Origin: Streptomyces tendae | GTDB taxonomy: Bacteria; Actinomycetota; Actinomycetes; Streptomycetales; Streptomycetaceae | DNA length: 64,000 nt | NCBI RefSeq assembly: GCF_014650435.1 | Contig: NZ_BMUY01000017.1 | Coordinates: 1 to 64,000, forward strand | Reading direction: 5' to 3' | Part shown: positions 6,599 through 15,324 of the stretch, piece by piece | Layout of the letters: each line of letters begins with the position of its first letter | Numbering within the stretch: position 1 is the first letter of the stretch | Position numbers and translations under genes: made by a program | Notes under the pieces: generated by a model | The model's database searches: none | What the model was told of the DNA's origin: nothing | Seen by the model: only the letters and a program-made list of their open reading frames with translations

Positions 6599-9325
6599 AT
6601 GCTCGTGGGACGGCGCGCCGAGCAGGCGGCGCTCGAGCAGCTGCTGGCTCAGGCGCAGGGCGGCGACAGCGGAGTGTTGGTGGTGCGCGGGGAAGCCGGC
6701 ATCGGCAAGTCCGCCCTCCTGCAGCACATGCGGGAGACCGCCGTGGCGGCGGGATTCGGGGTTCACGACGCAGTCGGGGTGGAGGCTGAGGCAGAGTTCG
6801 CGTTCGCGGGCCTGCACCAGTTGTGCGCCCCGTTCCTGGCGCGGGCGGTCGAGCTGCCCGAGCCGCAGCAGGCCGCGCTCGGGGTGGCGTTCGGGCTGCG
6901 CGAGGGTGCTGCGCCGGACCGGTTCCTGGTGGGGTTGGCGGTGCTGAGCCTGTTGGCCGAGAACGGGCCGTTGCTGTGTGTGGTCGATGATGCGCAGTGG
7001 CTCGATCAGGCGTCTGCGCAGGTTCTGGCTTTCGTGGCCCGGCGAGTGGGGGCCGAGCGGGTGGTGATGGTGTTTGCGCTGCGCGATCCCGGGGTGACCG
7101 ACGTCGAGGCGTTCAGCGGGTTGCCGGAACTGCGCCTGGCGGGGCTGGGGGCCTCCGATGCCCAGACGCTGCTGGCCACCGCGGTCCGCGCACCACTGGA
7201 CGATGTGGTGCGCGACCGGATCGTAGCCGAGGCGCGCGGCAATCCGCTGGCGTTGTTGGAGCTACCCCGGGGTGCTCCGGCGGTGCAGTTCGCGGGCGGG
7301 TTCGAGCTGCCGGACGTGGTGAGCGTTCCGCGCCGGATCGAGGACGGCTTTCGGCGCCGCGCGAACAGCCTGTCTGCCGACGCGCGGATGCTGCTGGTGG
7401 TTGCCGCGGCCGAGCCGACCGGGGACGCGGCGTTGCTGTGGCGCGCGGCCGCGGAGCTGGGGATCGCCCGCGAGGCGGCTGCGCCCGCGGAGGCCGCCGG
7501 GCTGCTGGAGTTCGACTTCCGTGTGCGGTTCCGGCACCCGCTGGTGCGCTCGGCGGTCTACCGGGCGGCCACACCGACCGACCGGCGCCGGGCGCACGGC
7601 GCGCTGGCCGCCGTCACCGACCAGCAGGTCGATCCGGACCGGCGTGCCTGGCACCGCGCGCAGGCGGTGGTGGGCACTGATGAGGACGCCGCCGCGGAGC
7701 TGGAGCGTTCGGCCGGACGGGCCCGCGCCCGCGGCGGGTTGGCCGCCGCGGCGGCGTTCCTGAAGCGTGCGGCCGAGCTGACCCCCAGGCCGGCCGTCCG
7801 GGCGGAACGGGCCCTGGAAGCTGCGCACGCCAAGCACGAGGCCGGTGCGTCCGAAGCCCTGGAGCTGCTGACAGTCGCCGCGGCCGGGCCGTTGGACGCC
7901 GTGGCGCAGGCCCGCCTAGAGCTGCTGCATGCTCGGATCGCGTTCCACGGGGCAAGGGGCGGCGAGGGTCCGCGGATGCTGCTGGACGCCGCCAAGAGCC
8001 TCGCCCCGCTGGACCCGCCGCTGTCCCGGGAGACCTACCTGGACGCGCTCGATGCGGCAATCGTTACTGGCGACCGCGGACCCGGCGGCGGCGTGCGTGC
8101 GGTGGCCGACGCAGCCCAAGTCGCGCCCGCACCACCGGAGACGCCGAGGCCCGTGGATCTGTTGCTCGACGGGCTGGTGACGACGTTCACGCAGGGCTAC
8201 GCGGCAGGAGTGCCCGGCCTGCGGCGGGCGTTGGACGCCTTCAATCGTCACGAGCGGGACGATCATGCCGTGAACGACAGCGACGACCGCCGCTGGCTGT
8301 GGCTGGCCGGCCGGACCGCGATGTCGCTCTTCGACGACCAGATGGTGCACGCGCTGGCCGCTCGTCATGTCCGGCTGGTCAGGGAAGCCGGCGCGCTGGC
8401 CACGCTCCCGGCAGCACTGCTCGTCCAGTCCGTCATGCTGGTGCTCTCTGGTGACTTCTCCCGGGCCGCCGAACAGACCGCGATCGCGGCCGCGACCAGA
8501 ACTGTGCCCGTGCTCCACGGCCAGCTCATCCTGGCTGCCTGGCGCGGCCGCTCGGACGAGACCACCGAGATCCACGCGACCATGGTCCGGGAAGCGGCTG
8601 GACGTGGGCGCCGAACTGAGGACTTCCTGGCGCAGTACGCCATGGCGGTGCTGCACAACGGTCTGGGCGACTACCCGGCGGCTCTGGTCGCTGCGACGCG
8701 GGCTTTCGAGTCCGACGAGCTGACCCACAGCAACCTGGCCCACTCCGAGCTCATCGAAGCGGCATGCCGTAGCGGCCGGCCGGAGCGTGCGACCGCTGCG
8801 CTGGACCAGCTCAGCTCACGGGCGCTGGCCAGCGGCACCCCGTGGGGGCTCGGGCTGGCAGCGCGCTCACGGGCATTGGTCAGCACCGGCCCGGCCGCCG
8901 AGGAGTACTACCGCGAGGCGATCGAGCAGCTACGAAACTGCCGAGTGGCCACCCAGCTGGCCCGAGCTCATCTCGTCTATGGCGAGTGGCTACGCCGCGA
9001 GGGCCGCCGCCAAGGCGCCCGCCAGCAGCTCCGCACCGCCCACCAGATGCTGTCGGACATGGGTGCGGAAGCGTTCGCCGCACGCGCCGCCCGCGAGCTG
9101 CGCGCCACCGGCGAGCACCCACGCAGCCGGTCCGCCCAGCCCTCGGACGCGCTCACAGCACAGGAGCTGACGATCGCCCGGCTGGTAGCTACCGGGGCGA
9201 CCTCCCGGGAGGTCGGCGCACAGCTGTTCTTGAGCCCGCGCACCATTGAGGCCCACCTCCGCAGCATCTTCCGCAAGCTGAGCATCACCTCCCGGCGACA
9301 GCTGCGGGACCTGCGGCTTCCCTGA
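6599..9325 (+). CDS. LAL-type regulator: AAA ATPase with C-terminal LuxR helix-turn-helix (908 aa)
   Basis: A second large ATPase-LuxR regulator. I chose the ATG at 6599 over the GTG at 6572 because AGGGGAGG sits eight bases ahead of it and the protein then opens with MLVGRRAEQAALEQLL, as LAL proteins usually do. Walker A is GEAGIGKS at residues 31-38, Walker B LLCVVDDAQWLD, followed by a long alpha-helical middle and a LuxR domain (LTAQELTIARLVATG, SREVGAQLFLSPRTIEAHLR). It is transcribed away from the hydrolase/LAL cluster, with the lactamase/MerR relics between. It is likely a transcriptional activator; its target is unknown, and no biosynthetic genes remain beside it. Confidence 0.88.
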   Translation: MLVGRRAEQAALEQLLAQAQGGDSGVLVVRGEAGIGKSALLQHMRETAVAAGFGVHDAVGVEAEAEFAFAGLHQLCAPFLARAVELPEPQQAALGVAFGLREGAAPDRFLVGLAVLSLLAENGPLLCVVDDAQWLDQASAQVLAFVARRVGAERVVMVFALRDPGVTDVEAFSGLPELRLAGLGASDAQTLLATAVRAPLDDVVRDRIVAEARGNPLALLELPRGAPAVQFAGGFELPDVVSVPRRIEDGFRRRANSLSADARMLLVVAAAEPTGDAALLWRAAAELGIAREAAAPAEAAGLLEFDFRVRFRHPLVRSAVYRAATPTDRRRAHGALAAVTDQQVDPDRRAWHRAQAVVGTDEDAAAELERSAGRARARGGLAAAAAFLKRAAELTPRPAVRAERALEAAHAKHEAGASEALELLTVAAAGPLDAVAQARLELLHARIAFHGARGGEGPRMLLDAAKSLAPLDPPLSRETYLDALDAAIVTGDRGPGGGVRAVADAAQVAPAPPETPRPVDLLLDGLVTTFTQGYAAGVPGLRRALDAFNRHERDDHAVNDSDDRRWLWLAGRTAMSLFDDQMVHALAARHVRLVREAGALATLPAALLVQSVMLVLSGDFSRAAEQTAIAAATRTVPVLHGQLILAAWRGRSDETTEIHATMVREAAGRGRRTEDFLAQYAMAVLHNGLGDYPAALVAATRAFESDELTHSNLAHSELIEAACRSGRPERATAALDQLSSRALASGTPWGLGLAARSRALVSTGPAAEEYYREAIEQLRNCRVATQLARAHLVYGEWLRREGRRQGARQQLRTAHQMLSDMGAEAFAARAARELRATGEHPRSRSAQPSDALTAQELTIARLVATGATSREVGAQLFLSPRTIEAHLRSIFRKLSITSRRQLRDLRLP

Positions 9326-9817
9326 CGGGCTGCCAGCGTGCGTGCTATGTCGCGGTACAGCGAATGCCGCCCGGAAGGCCAGCGAGCTGCGCCCTTTGGA
9401 GCTCGTAAAGGATCAAGAGCGCGCCGTCTTGAGGCGACGCCTGCGAATGAGCGTGCAGACGAGGGGGACGACGGTGGGCGGCTTAAGGCGACGGTGAATC
9501 GCTCGGCACGGCGGCATCGCCACCTTCCTCGAACGGCGCAGGCACACGGTCAGGCCTGGCACACACCGTACGCGCCGACAAGCGAACCCACCCGACGATC
9601 CGAGGCGCGCTACCCCTCGGGCAGGACCGTGGCCGCCCACGCACGTTCCTCAGCCCACGCTGCAGCCCGGGTCACAGCATCCCGAAATGCACCTGACGCA
9701 CCATCAGAACGAGCGCCAAATGAGCGTCAGGACACCTCAGAGAGACATCATTTGAGCGTCAGGATTTCGCCCGCAACGCGCATGGCGCACATCCCGCACA
9801 CCGAGTAAAGCCGCAGG
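9326..9817. repeat. Convergent intergenic region with three 32-bp-spaced GCGTCAGG elements
   Basis: This is the gap between the ends of the LAL gene and the RNA methyltransferase. Frames exist but show no family resemblance. GCGTCAGG occurs at 9724-9731 and 9756-9763 within a 12-base direct repeat TGAGCGTCAGGA, and its reverse complement lies at 9692-9699. All three are exactly 32 bases apart, about three helical turns. The segment is also less GC-rich than its surroundings. It could be an operator array left from a lost gene or a recombination scar. Confidence 0.45.
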
Positions 9818-11194
9818 TCAACGGCCCTTCTCGGCAGGCTCCAGAATCGCCACGCACTCCACATGGTGCGTCATCGGAAACAGATCGAACACCCGCAGCA
9901 TCCGCACCCGGTACCCCCCGTCCCGGAAGTACCCCAGGTCACGGGCCAGCGCCGCGGGGTCGCAGGCCACGTAGGCGATTCGGCGGGCGGCCAGCGACGA
10001 CAGGTGCTGGACGGTCTTGCGGCCGGCGCCCGCGCGGGGCGGGTCGAGGACGATGAGGTCGACCTCGTCGATGCCGGTGCGGGGCAGGACGGACTCGACC
10101 TTGCCCTGCTCGATGCGGACGCGGTCGAAGGCGGCGAGGTTGTGGCGGGCGTCCTCGACGGCGCGCTTGCCGGACTCGATGCCGAGGACCGCGCCCTGGT
10201 CGCCGACGCGGTCGGCCAGGGCGCCGGCGAAGAGGCCGACACCGCAGTAGAGGTCCAGGGCCATGTCGCCCTTGCGGGGCAGCAGGCCCTGCATGACCGC
10301 CGTCACCAGGGTGTCGGCGGCCTTCGGGTGGACCTGCCAGAAGCCGCCGGAGCCGACCCGGTAGGTGCGGCCGTCGGCGCGCTCGCGGACGAAGGGGCGG
10401 CCGTGGACGCGGTGGACGCCGCCGTCCTTCTCCCCGACCCGCATGACCGAGACCGGGCGGTTCAGCTCGACGATGGGGAGGCGGGCGCCGGGGCGCGGGG
10501 TCAGGATGACCTGGCGGTCCTGGGAACCGGTGGCCGCGATCGCCTCGACGGACTCCATGCCCGCCCAGTCCCTCGCCTCGATACCCAGCTCGCTGACACC
10601 GTCCGCCGCGATCATGCAGTGGTCGATCGGCTCGATCTCGTGGGAGCGGTGGCGACGCAGACCGGCGCGACCGTCCGCGTCCACCGCGTACTGCACGCGG
10701 GTGCGCCAGGACGGGACCTGGCCCGCGGGGAGCTTGTCGCCCTCGGCCGGCATGACCGTGCCGTCCCAGCCGGCCTCCTCGGGCGTCAGGCCCGCCAGTC
10801 GCTCGAGCTGCTCGGCGACGACCTCGCCCTTCAGGCGGCGCTGGGCGCCCGGCTTGGCGTGCTGCCAGTCGCAGCCGCCGCAGCGGCCGGGGCCCGAGAA
10901 GGGACAGGGGGCCTCGATGCGGTCCTTGGAGGGGTCCAGGATCTCGACCGCGTCCGCGCGCAGGAAGCGGGCGCCCTCCTCGCCCTCCGTCACCCGGGCG
11001 ACGACCCGCTCACCGGGCAGCGTGTGCCGGACGAACAGCACCTGCCCCTCGGACGTGCGGGCGATGCAGTGGCCGCCGTGGGCGACGGGGCCGACCTCGA
11101 CCTCGTACTCCTCACCCACCAGCGAGACCGGCTGCGGGGCCGGCTCCGAGACCGCTCGCCTCTCCGCCTGCGACTTCTTCGGTTCTGCCTGCAT
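9818..11194 (-). CDS. TRAM-domain class I SAM-dependent RNA (uracil-5-)methyltransferase, TrmA/RlmD family (458 aa)
   Basis: The order is an N-terminal TRAM beta-barrel (about residues 20-80), an iron-sulfur-type motif CPFSGPGRCGGCDWQH with a further Cys in DHCMIAADG, and a SAM-binding Rossmann domain (DLYCGVGLFAGALADR). The catalytic motifs follow: DPPRAGAG and YVACDPAALARDL, the Cys being the nucleophile. This fits 5-methyluridine methyltransferases acting on rRNA or tRNA; which base is modified is not evident. A longer start at 11281 would overlap the permease and add a Pro/Arg-rich leader, so the ATG at 11194 is preferred. It is next to the permease on the same strand, 52 bases downstream. 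The pair, with the TrkA genes, matches my memory of Rv2689c-Rv2692. Confidence 0.88.
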   Translation of the reverse strand: MQAEPKKSQAERRAVSEPAPQPVSLVGEEYEVEVGPVAHGGHCIARTSEGQVLFVRHTLPGERVVARVTEGEEGARFLRADAVEILDPSKDRIEAPCPFSGPGRCGGCDWQHAKPGAQRRLKGEVVAEQLERLAGLTPEEAGWDGTVMPAEGDKLPAGQVPSWRTRVQYAVDADGRAGLRRHRSHEIEPIDHCMIAADGVSELGIEARDWAGMESVEAIAATGSQDRQVILTPRPGARLPIVELNRPVSVMRVGEKDGGVHRVHGRPFVRERADGRTYRVGSGGFWQVHPKAADTLVTAVMQGLLPRKGDMALDLYCGVGLFAGALADRVGDQGAVLGIESGKRAVEDARHNLAAFDRVRIEQGKVESVLPRTGIDEVDLIVLDPPRAGAGRKTVQHLSSLAARRIAYVACDPAALARDLGYFRDGGYRVRMLRVFDLFPMTHHVECVAILEPAEKGR

Positions 11195-11246
11195 GGCGGG
11201 GTGACTCCAGAGAACGGGGGGAGGACAGGGACAACAGCCGTCCAGT

Positions 11247-13319
11247 CTACGTGGACGAGGAGGAGTCCTTCGTACGGTCACGGTCCTGGTGCTGGGCCGG
11301 CCCTCGCCGGACCGCCCCGGGCGCGCTCCAGTCCTGGCGCTTGCGGGCCCTGCGCCGGGCGGCCTCGGAGGACTCCAGCTGGTAGGGGACGGAGGTGACC
11401 ATGACGCCGGGGGTGAACAGCAGGCGGCCCTTGAGGCGCAGGGCGCTCTGGTTGTGCAGCAGGTGCTCGTACCAGTGGCCGACCACGTACTCGGGGATGA
11501 TGACGGAGACCGCGTCGCGCGGGGACTCCTTGCGCAGGCTCTTGACGTACTCGATGACCGGCCGCGTGATCTCGCGGTACGGCGAGTCCAGGACCTTCAG
11601 CGGGACGGCGATGCCGCGGCGCTCCCACTCCTCGCGCAGCGCCTTCGTCTCGACCGGGTCGACGTTGACGCTGAGCGCCTCCAGGCTGTCGGAGCGCATC
11701 AGCTTGGCGTAGGCGAGGGCGCGCAGCGTGGGGCGGTGGATCTTGGAGATGAGGACCACCGAGTGGACCCGGGAGGGGCGCACCATGTCGTCGCTCTGTG
11801 CCTCCTCAGGGTCCTCCGGGGCGGCGATCTCCTCGGCGACGCGGTCGTAGTGCTTGCGGATCGCCGTCATCGTCGCGAAGAAGATGCACATGCCGAGCAG
11901 CGCGACCCAGGCGCCGTGCGTGAACTTGGTCGCCAGGACCACCACCAGGACGAGGCCGGTGAAGAAGGCGCCGAAGGCGTTGATCGCGCGGGAGCGGATC
12001 ATGTGGCGGCGCTTGGCCTGGTCGCGTTCGCCCGCCAGGTTGCGGTTCCAGTGCCGGACCATGCCGATCTGGCTCAGCGTGAAGGACACGAAGACGCCGA
12101 CGATGTAGAGCTGGATCAGTCGGGTCGAGTCGGCGCCGTAGACGACGACCAGGAGCGTGGCGGCGCCGGCCAGGAGCACGATGCCGTTGGAGAAGGCCAG
12201 GCGGTCGCCGCGGGTGTGCAGCTGGCGCGGCAGGTAGCGGTCCTGGGCGAGGATCGAGCCGAGCAGCGGGAAGCCGTTGTAGGCGGTGTTGGCGGCGAGG
12301 AAGAGGACCAGCGCGGTGGCGGCGGCCAGCACGACGAACAGGAAGCTGCCCTCACCGAAGACCGCCTCGGCGACCTGTGAGATCACCGGGTGCTGGACGT
12401 AGTCCGAGCCGACGGCGACGCCGTTGTGGAACAGCTCGGTGGCCGGGTTCTCGGACATGCGCACGTCGGTCGCGGAGGCCAGCGCGATGATGCCGCAGAA
12501 CATGGTGACGGCGAGCAGGCCCATCATCGCGAGGGTGTTCCCCGCGTTCTTGGACTTGGGCTTACGGAAGGCCGGGACGCCGTTGGAGATCGCCTCGACG
12601 CCGGTGAGCGCGGCACAGCCCGAGGAGAAGGCCCGCAGGAGGAGGAAGACCAGGGCGAAGCCGGCCAGGCCGCCGTGCTCCGGCTTGATCTCGTAGTCCG
12701 CGGTCGGGGCACGCATCGTGTCGTCCAGGACCAGGCCGCGGAACGCGCCCCACACGATCATGATGAAGACGCCCGCGACGAAGACGTACGTCGGGATCGC
12801 GAACAGGCTGCCCGACTCCTTGACCCCGCGCAGGTTCATCAGTGTCAGCAGCAGGATGACGGCGACCGCGCACAGGACCTTGTGCTCGACGACGAAGGGG
12901 ATCGCCGAGCCGAGGTTCTCGATGCCGGAGGAGATGGAGACCGCGACGGTCAGGACGTAGTCGACCAGCAGGGCGCTGGCGACGGTCAGACCGGCCTTGG
13001 GTCCGAGGTTGGTGGTGGCCACCTCGTAGTCGCCGCCGCCGCTCGGGTAGGCGTGCACGTTCTGCCGGTACGAGGCGACGACCGTGAACATCAGGACGAC
13101 GACCGCGACCGCGATCCAGGGGCTGAAGTGGTACGCCGACACGCCCGCGATGGACAGGACGAGCAGCACCTCGCCCGGTGCGTACGCCACGGAGGACAGC
13201 GGGTCGGACGCGAACACGGGAAGCGCGATGCGCTTCGGCAGGAGCGTTTCGCCCAGCCGGTCGCTGCGCAGTGCGCGCCCGATGAGGATCCGCTTGGGCA
13301 CGTCGGTCAGTTTGGACAC
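11247..13319 (-). CDS. APC-superfamily permease, KimA-like potassium/proton symporter candidate (690 aa)
   Basis: A polytopic membrane protein of about twelve spans (residues 30-480) with the KimA/APC N-terminal signature LPVFASDPLSSVAYAPGE, plus a cytosolic C-terminal domain of about 200 residues containing VHSVVLISKIHRPTLRAL and IIPEYVVGHWYEHLLHN. That architecture is the one known for KimA, a high-affinity K+ importer controlled by c-di-AMP in Firmicutes. The substrate here is inferred from that resemblance and from the adjacent TrkA/RCK pair and KdpDE. The open frame extends to a TTG at 13358, but the GTG at 13319 (VSKLTDVPKR) gives the usual family start, though its ribosome site is weak. 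A generic amino-acid permease annotation is the alternative. Confidence 0.78.
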   Translation of the reverse strand: MSKLTDVPKRILIGRALRSDRLGETLLPKRIALPVFASDPLSSVAYAPGEVLLVLSIAGVSAYHFSPWIAVAVVVLMFTVVASYRQNVHAYPSGGGDYEVATTNLGPKAGLTVASALLVDYVLTVAVSISSGIENLGSAIPFVVEHKVLCAVAVILLLTLMNLRGVKESGSLFAIPTYVFVAGVFIMIVWGAFRGLVLDDTMRAPTADYEIKPEHGGLAGFALVFLLLRAFSSGCAALTGVEAISNGVPAFRKPKSKNAGNTLAMMGLLAVTMFCGIIALASATDVRMSENPATELFHNGVAVGSDYVQHPVISQVAEAVFGEGSFLFVVLAAATALVLFLAANTAYNGFPLLGSILAQDRYLPRQLHTRGDRLAFSNGIVLLAGAATLLVVVYGADSTRLIQLYIVGVFVSFTLSQIGMVRHWNRNLAGERDQAKRRHMIRSRAINAFGAFFTGLVLVVVLATKFTHGAWVALLGMCIFFATMTAIRKHYDRVAEEIAAPEDPEEAQSDDMVRPSRVHSVVLISKIHRPTLRALAYAKLMRSDSLEALSVNVDPVETKALREEWERRGIAVPLKVLDSPYREITRPVIEYVKSLRKESPRDAVSVIIPEYVVGHWYEHLLHNQSALRLKGRLLFTPGVMVTSVPYQLESSEAARRRARKRQDWSAPGAVRRGPAQHQDRDRTKDSSSST

Positions 13320-13514
13320 AACAGAGGATCGTAAGCGTTCGAACGGGCGGCCGCCCAACCGCCACCCCCGATCCGCCCGCAGTCTGCTCTACGGGTGAAT
13401 TCGGGGATCGGTGCGGCTGCGGATTCCGCAGGTGACGGGGTTCGCATGTCTATATGACTGCCTACCCGGCAAGCACCGCCCGGTTTCCCCCCCGTTGCCG
13501 CCCCTGGAGGTCCC

Positions 13515-13628
13515 ATGCACCTGAGCGCAGAACTGATCGGCGGCGCCGTCACCCTCGTCGGCCTCGGAATCCTGACCGTCGCCAGCATCCGGAGCATCTG
13601 CCGCCGGGGGTCGTCGGCCGGGGGATGA
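13515..13628 (+). CDS. Small single-span membrane peptide (37 aa) upstream of the TrkA pair
   Basis: An ATG six bases after a CTGGAGG ribosome site opens a 37-codon frame. The product starts MHLSAELIGGAVTLVG, continues with a hydrophobic LGILTVAS and ends in a basic tail (RSICRRGSS). It has one predicted membrane span of about 20 residues with the positive end likely cytosolic. It lies on the TrkA strand, 262 bases upstream of the first trkA gene, and diverges from the KimA-like permease. Size and topology recall KdpF, the small subunit that stabilises the Kdp ATPase, but there is no sequence basis to call it KdpF. Confidence 0.55.
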   Translation: MHLSAELIGGAVTLVGLGILTVASIRSICRRGSSAGG

Positions 13629-13660
13629 GACGGCTCCTGCGAGCCCCGGCGGCTTGCCGA

Positions 13661-13697
13661 TACGTTGGATCCGGACACCGGTACGTCGGCTCCGGAC
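13661..13697. repeat. Imperfect 21-bp tandem direct repeat ahead of the TrkA pair
   Basis: TACGTTGGATCCGGAC at 13661-13676 is repeated as TACGTCGGCTCCGGAC at 13682-13697, two helical turns apart, in the 262-base gap before the first trkA gene. Direct repeats at this spacing are often regulator sites. No regulator can be named. Confidence 0.4.
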
Positions 13698-13890
13698 GGG
13701 GGACCCGGCTTCCCGGGCCCCTGGGACCGGTCAGACGGCCCCTAGCGGCGTCAGCGTCGGTGCGCACCGGCATGATGTTCCCCTGCGGCCCGCACACTGG
13801 CCGCGACGTGTCGCCAGGCGAGCCGAAAGAGAGACATGAGCACGAGATTCACTAAGGCCGGCGGGCCCGCAGGAAGCGCGGTGTGAGGCG

Positions 13891-14562
13891 ATGCATATTG
13901 TCATCATGGGTTGCGGGCGCGTGGGCTCCGCGCTCGCCCAGACCCTGGAGCAGCAGGGGCACACGGTCGCCGTGATCGACCGGGACCCCACCGCCTTCCG
14001 ACGCCTCGGTTCCTCGTTCGGCGGCCGCCGGGTCACCGGCATCGGTTTCGACCAGGACACCCTGCGCGAGGCGGGGATCGAGGAGGCCGGCGCCTTCGCA
14101 GCCGTCTCCAGCGGTGACAACTCGAACATCATCGCCGCCCGCGTGGCGCGCGAGATGTTCGGCGTGGAGAACGTCGCCGCCCGCATCTACGACCCGCGCC
14201 GCGCCGAGGTCTACCAGCGCCTCGGCATCCCCACCGTGGCCACCGTCCGCTGGACGGCCGACCAGATGCTGCGCCGGCTGCTGCCCTCGGGTGCCGAGCC
14301 GCTGTGGCGCGACCCCACCGGAGGCGTCCAGCTCGCCGAGGTGCACACCTCCTCGGCCTGGGTCGGTCACAAGATCAGCCGGCTCCAGGAGGAGACGGGC
14401 GTGCGGGTGGCGTTCGTCACCCGGCTCGGGGAGGCGATCCTGCCGTCCTCGCAGACCGTCCTGCAGGAGGGCGACCTCGTGCACGTGATGATGCGCACCG
14501 ACGAGGTCCACAAGGTCGAGGCGGCGTTCGCCAAGGGTCCCGAAGAGGAGGGCGGTCACTGA
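13891..14562 (+). CDS. TrkA/RCK-type potassium uptake regulatory protein, CeoB-like (223 aa)
   Basis: An RCK_N Rossmann domain (MHIVIMGCGRVGSALAQTLE, GxGxxG near residues 7-12, acidic end VIDRD near 30-34) is followed by an RCK_C-type domain from about residue 140 (VQLAEVHTSSAWVGHKISRL). RCK proteins bind NAD(H), ATP or a second messenger and gate K+ channels and transporters at the cytoplasmic face. The stop overlaps the next trkA start by one base (TGATG), so the two are coupled, as in mycobacterial ceoB-ceoC. No TrkH/KtrB pore protein lies nearby; the KimA-like permease is the only membrane partner in the window. Confidence 0.85.
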   Translation: MHIVIMGCGRVGSALAQTLEQQGHTVAVIDRDPTAFRRLGSSFGGRRVTGIGFDQDTLREAGIEEAGAFAAVSSGDNSNIIAARVAREMFGVENVAARIYDPRRAEVYQRLGIPTVATVRWTADQMLRRLLPSGAEPLWRDPTGGVQLAEVHTSSAWVGHKISRLQEETGVRVAFVTRLGEAILPSSQTVLQEGDLVHVMMRTDEVHKVEAAFAKGPEEEGGH

Positions 14563-15242
14563 TGAGGGTCGCCATTGCCGGTGCCGGCGCGGTCGGCCGT
14601 TCGATCGCGGGCGAGCTGCTGGAGAACGGCCACGAGGTCCTGCTCATCGACAAGGCGCCGACCGCCATCTCGGTCGAGCGCGTTCCGATGGCGGAGTGGC
14701 TGCTCGCCGACGCCTGCGAGATCACCTCCCTGGACGAGGCGGCGCTCCAGCGCTGCAACGTGGTCATCGCCGCGACGGGCGACGACAAGGTCAACCTGGT
14801 CGTCTCGCTGCTGGCCAAGACGGAGTACGGCGTTCCGCGCGTCGTCGCCCGGGTGAACAACCCGAAGAACGAGTGGCTCTTCAACGAGTCCTGGGGCGTG
14901 GACGTCGCCGTCTCCACCCCGCGGCTGATGTCGGCCCTGGTGGAGGAGGCGGTGAGCGTCGGCGACCTGGTCCGGCTGCTGCGCTTCAGCCACGGCGACG
15001 CCAACCTCGTCGAGCTGACGCTGCCGGAGGAGTCGGCCCTGGCCGGCACCCAGGTCGGCGACGTCCAGTGGCCCGAGGACACCTCGCTGGTGACGATCAT
15101 CCGCGGCACCCGGGTGCTGACGCCGTCCCGGGAGGATTCCCTGGAGGCGGGCGACGAGCTGCTCTTCGTCGCCGCGCAGGCCCGTGAGGAGCAGCTGGAG
15201 GACCTGCTGTCGGCGCGCCGACGGCCCGACGGCACGGTCTGA
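14562..15242 (+). CDS. TrkA/RCK-type potassium uptake regulatory protein, CeoC-like (226 aa)
   Basis: The second half of the coupled RCK pair. It opens MRVAIAGAGAVGRSIAGELL with GxGxVG near residues 7-12 and LIDKAP at the end of the second strand. A conserved core (VVIAATGDDKVNLVVSLLAK, VARVNNPKNEWLF) leads to an RCK_C domain from about residue 140 (ANLVELTLPEESALAGTQV). Its start codon overlaps the preceding stop. It is predicted to act with the upstream protein as an octameric or hetero-oligomeric gating ring. A strong bidirectional hairpin follows the stop and separates it from the convergent DUF3159 gene. Confidence 0.85.
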   Translation: MRVAIAGAGAVGRSIAGELLENGHEVLLIDKAPTAISVERVPMAEWLLADACEITSLDEAALQRCNVVIAATGDDKVNLVVSLLAKTEYGVPRVVARVNNPKNEWLFNESWGVDVAVSTPRLMSALVEEAVSVGDLVRLLRFSHGDANLVELTLPEESALAGTQVGDVQWPEDTSLVTIIRGTRVLTPSREDSLEAGDELLFVAAQAREEQLEDLLSARRRPDGTV

Positions 15243-15261
15243 CCGACACCGAGGACCCGGC

Positions 15262-15307
15262 TACGGCGAAGGGGCGCCCGGAACTTCCCGGGCGCCCCTT
15301 CGCCGTA
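15262..15307. terminator. Bidirectional terminator hairpin between trkA pair and DUF3159 gene
   Basis: A perfect 20-bp stem, arms 15262-15281 and 15288-15307, with a six-base loop AACTTC. It sits between convergent genes, so it can end transcription from both sides. Confidence 0.85.
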
Positions 15308-15324
15308 CTGCTCCGCCTCGTCCG

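Noticed and set aside
9338..9808. 156-codon plus-strand frame in the convergent gap
   Set aside because: Polar Arg/Ala-rich product without any recognisable domain, no ribosome site, and the start overlaps nothing expected for a gene.
11195..11281. Longer start of the RNA methyltransferase
   Set aside because: It would overlap the permease gene and add a Pro/Arg-rich leader not seen in the family. The ATG at 11194 gives the normal TRAM start.
13359..13514. Possible c-di-AMP riboswitch upstream of the KimA-like gene
   Set aside because: GGGTGAAT occurs, but on the wrong strand for the permease, and the other ydaO blocks (AGCTAACC, GTAGGCG) are absent.
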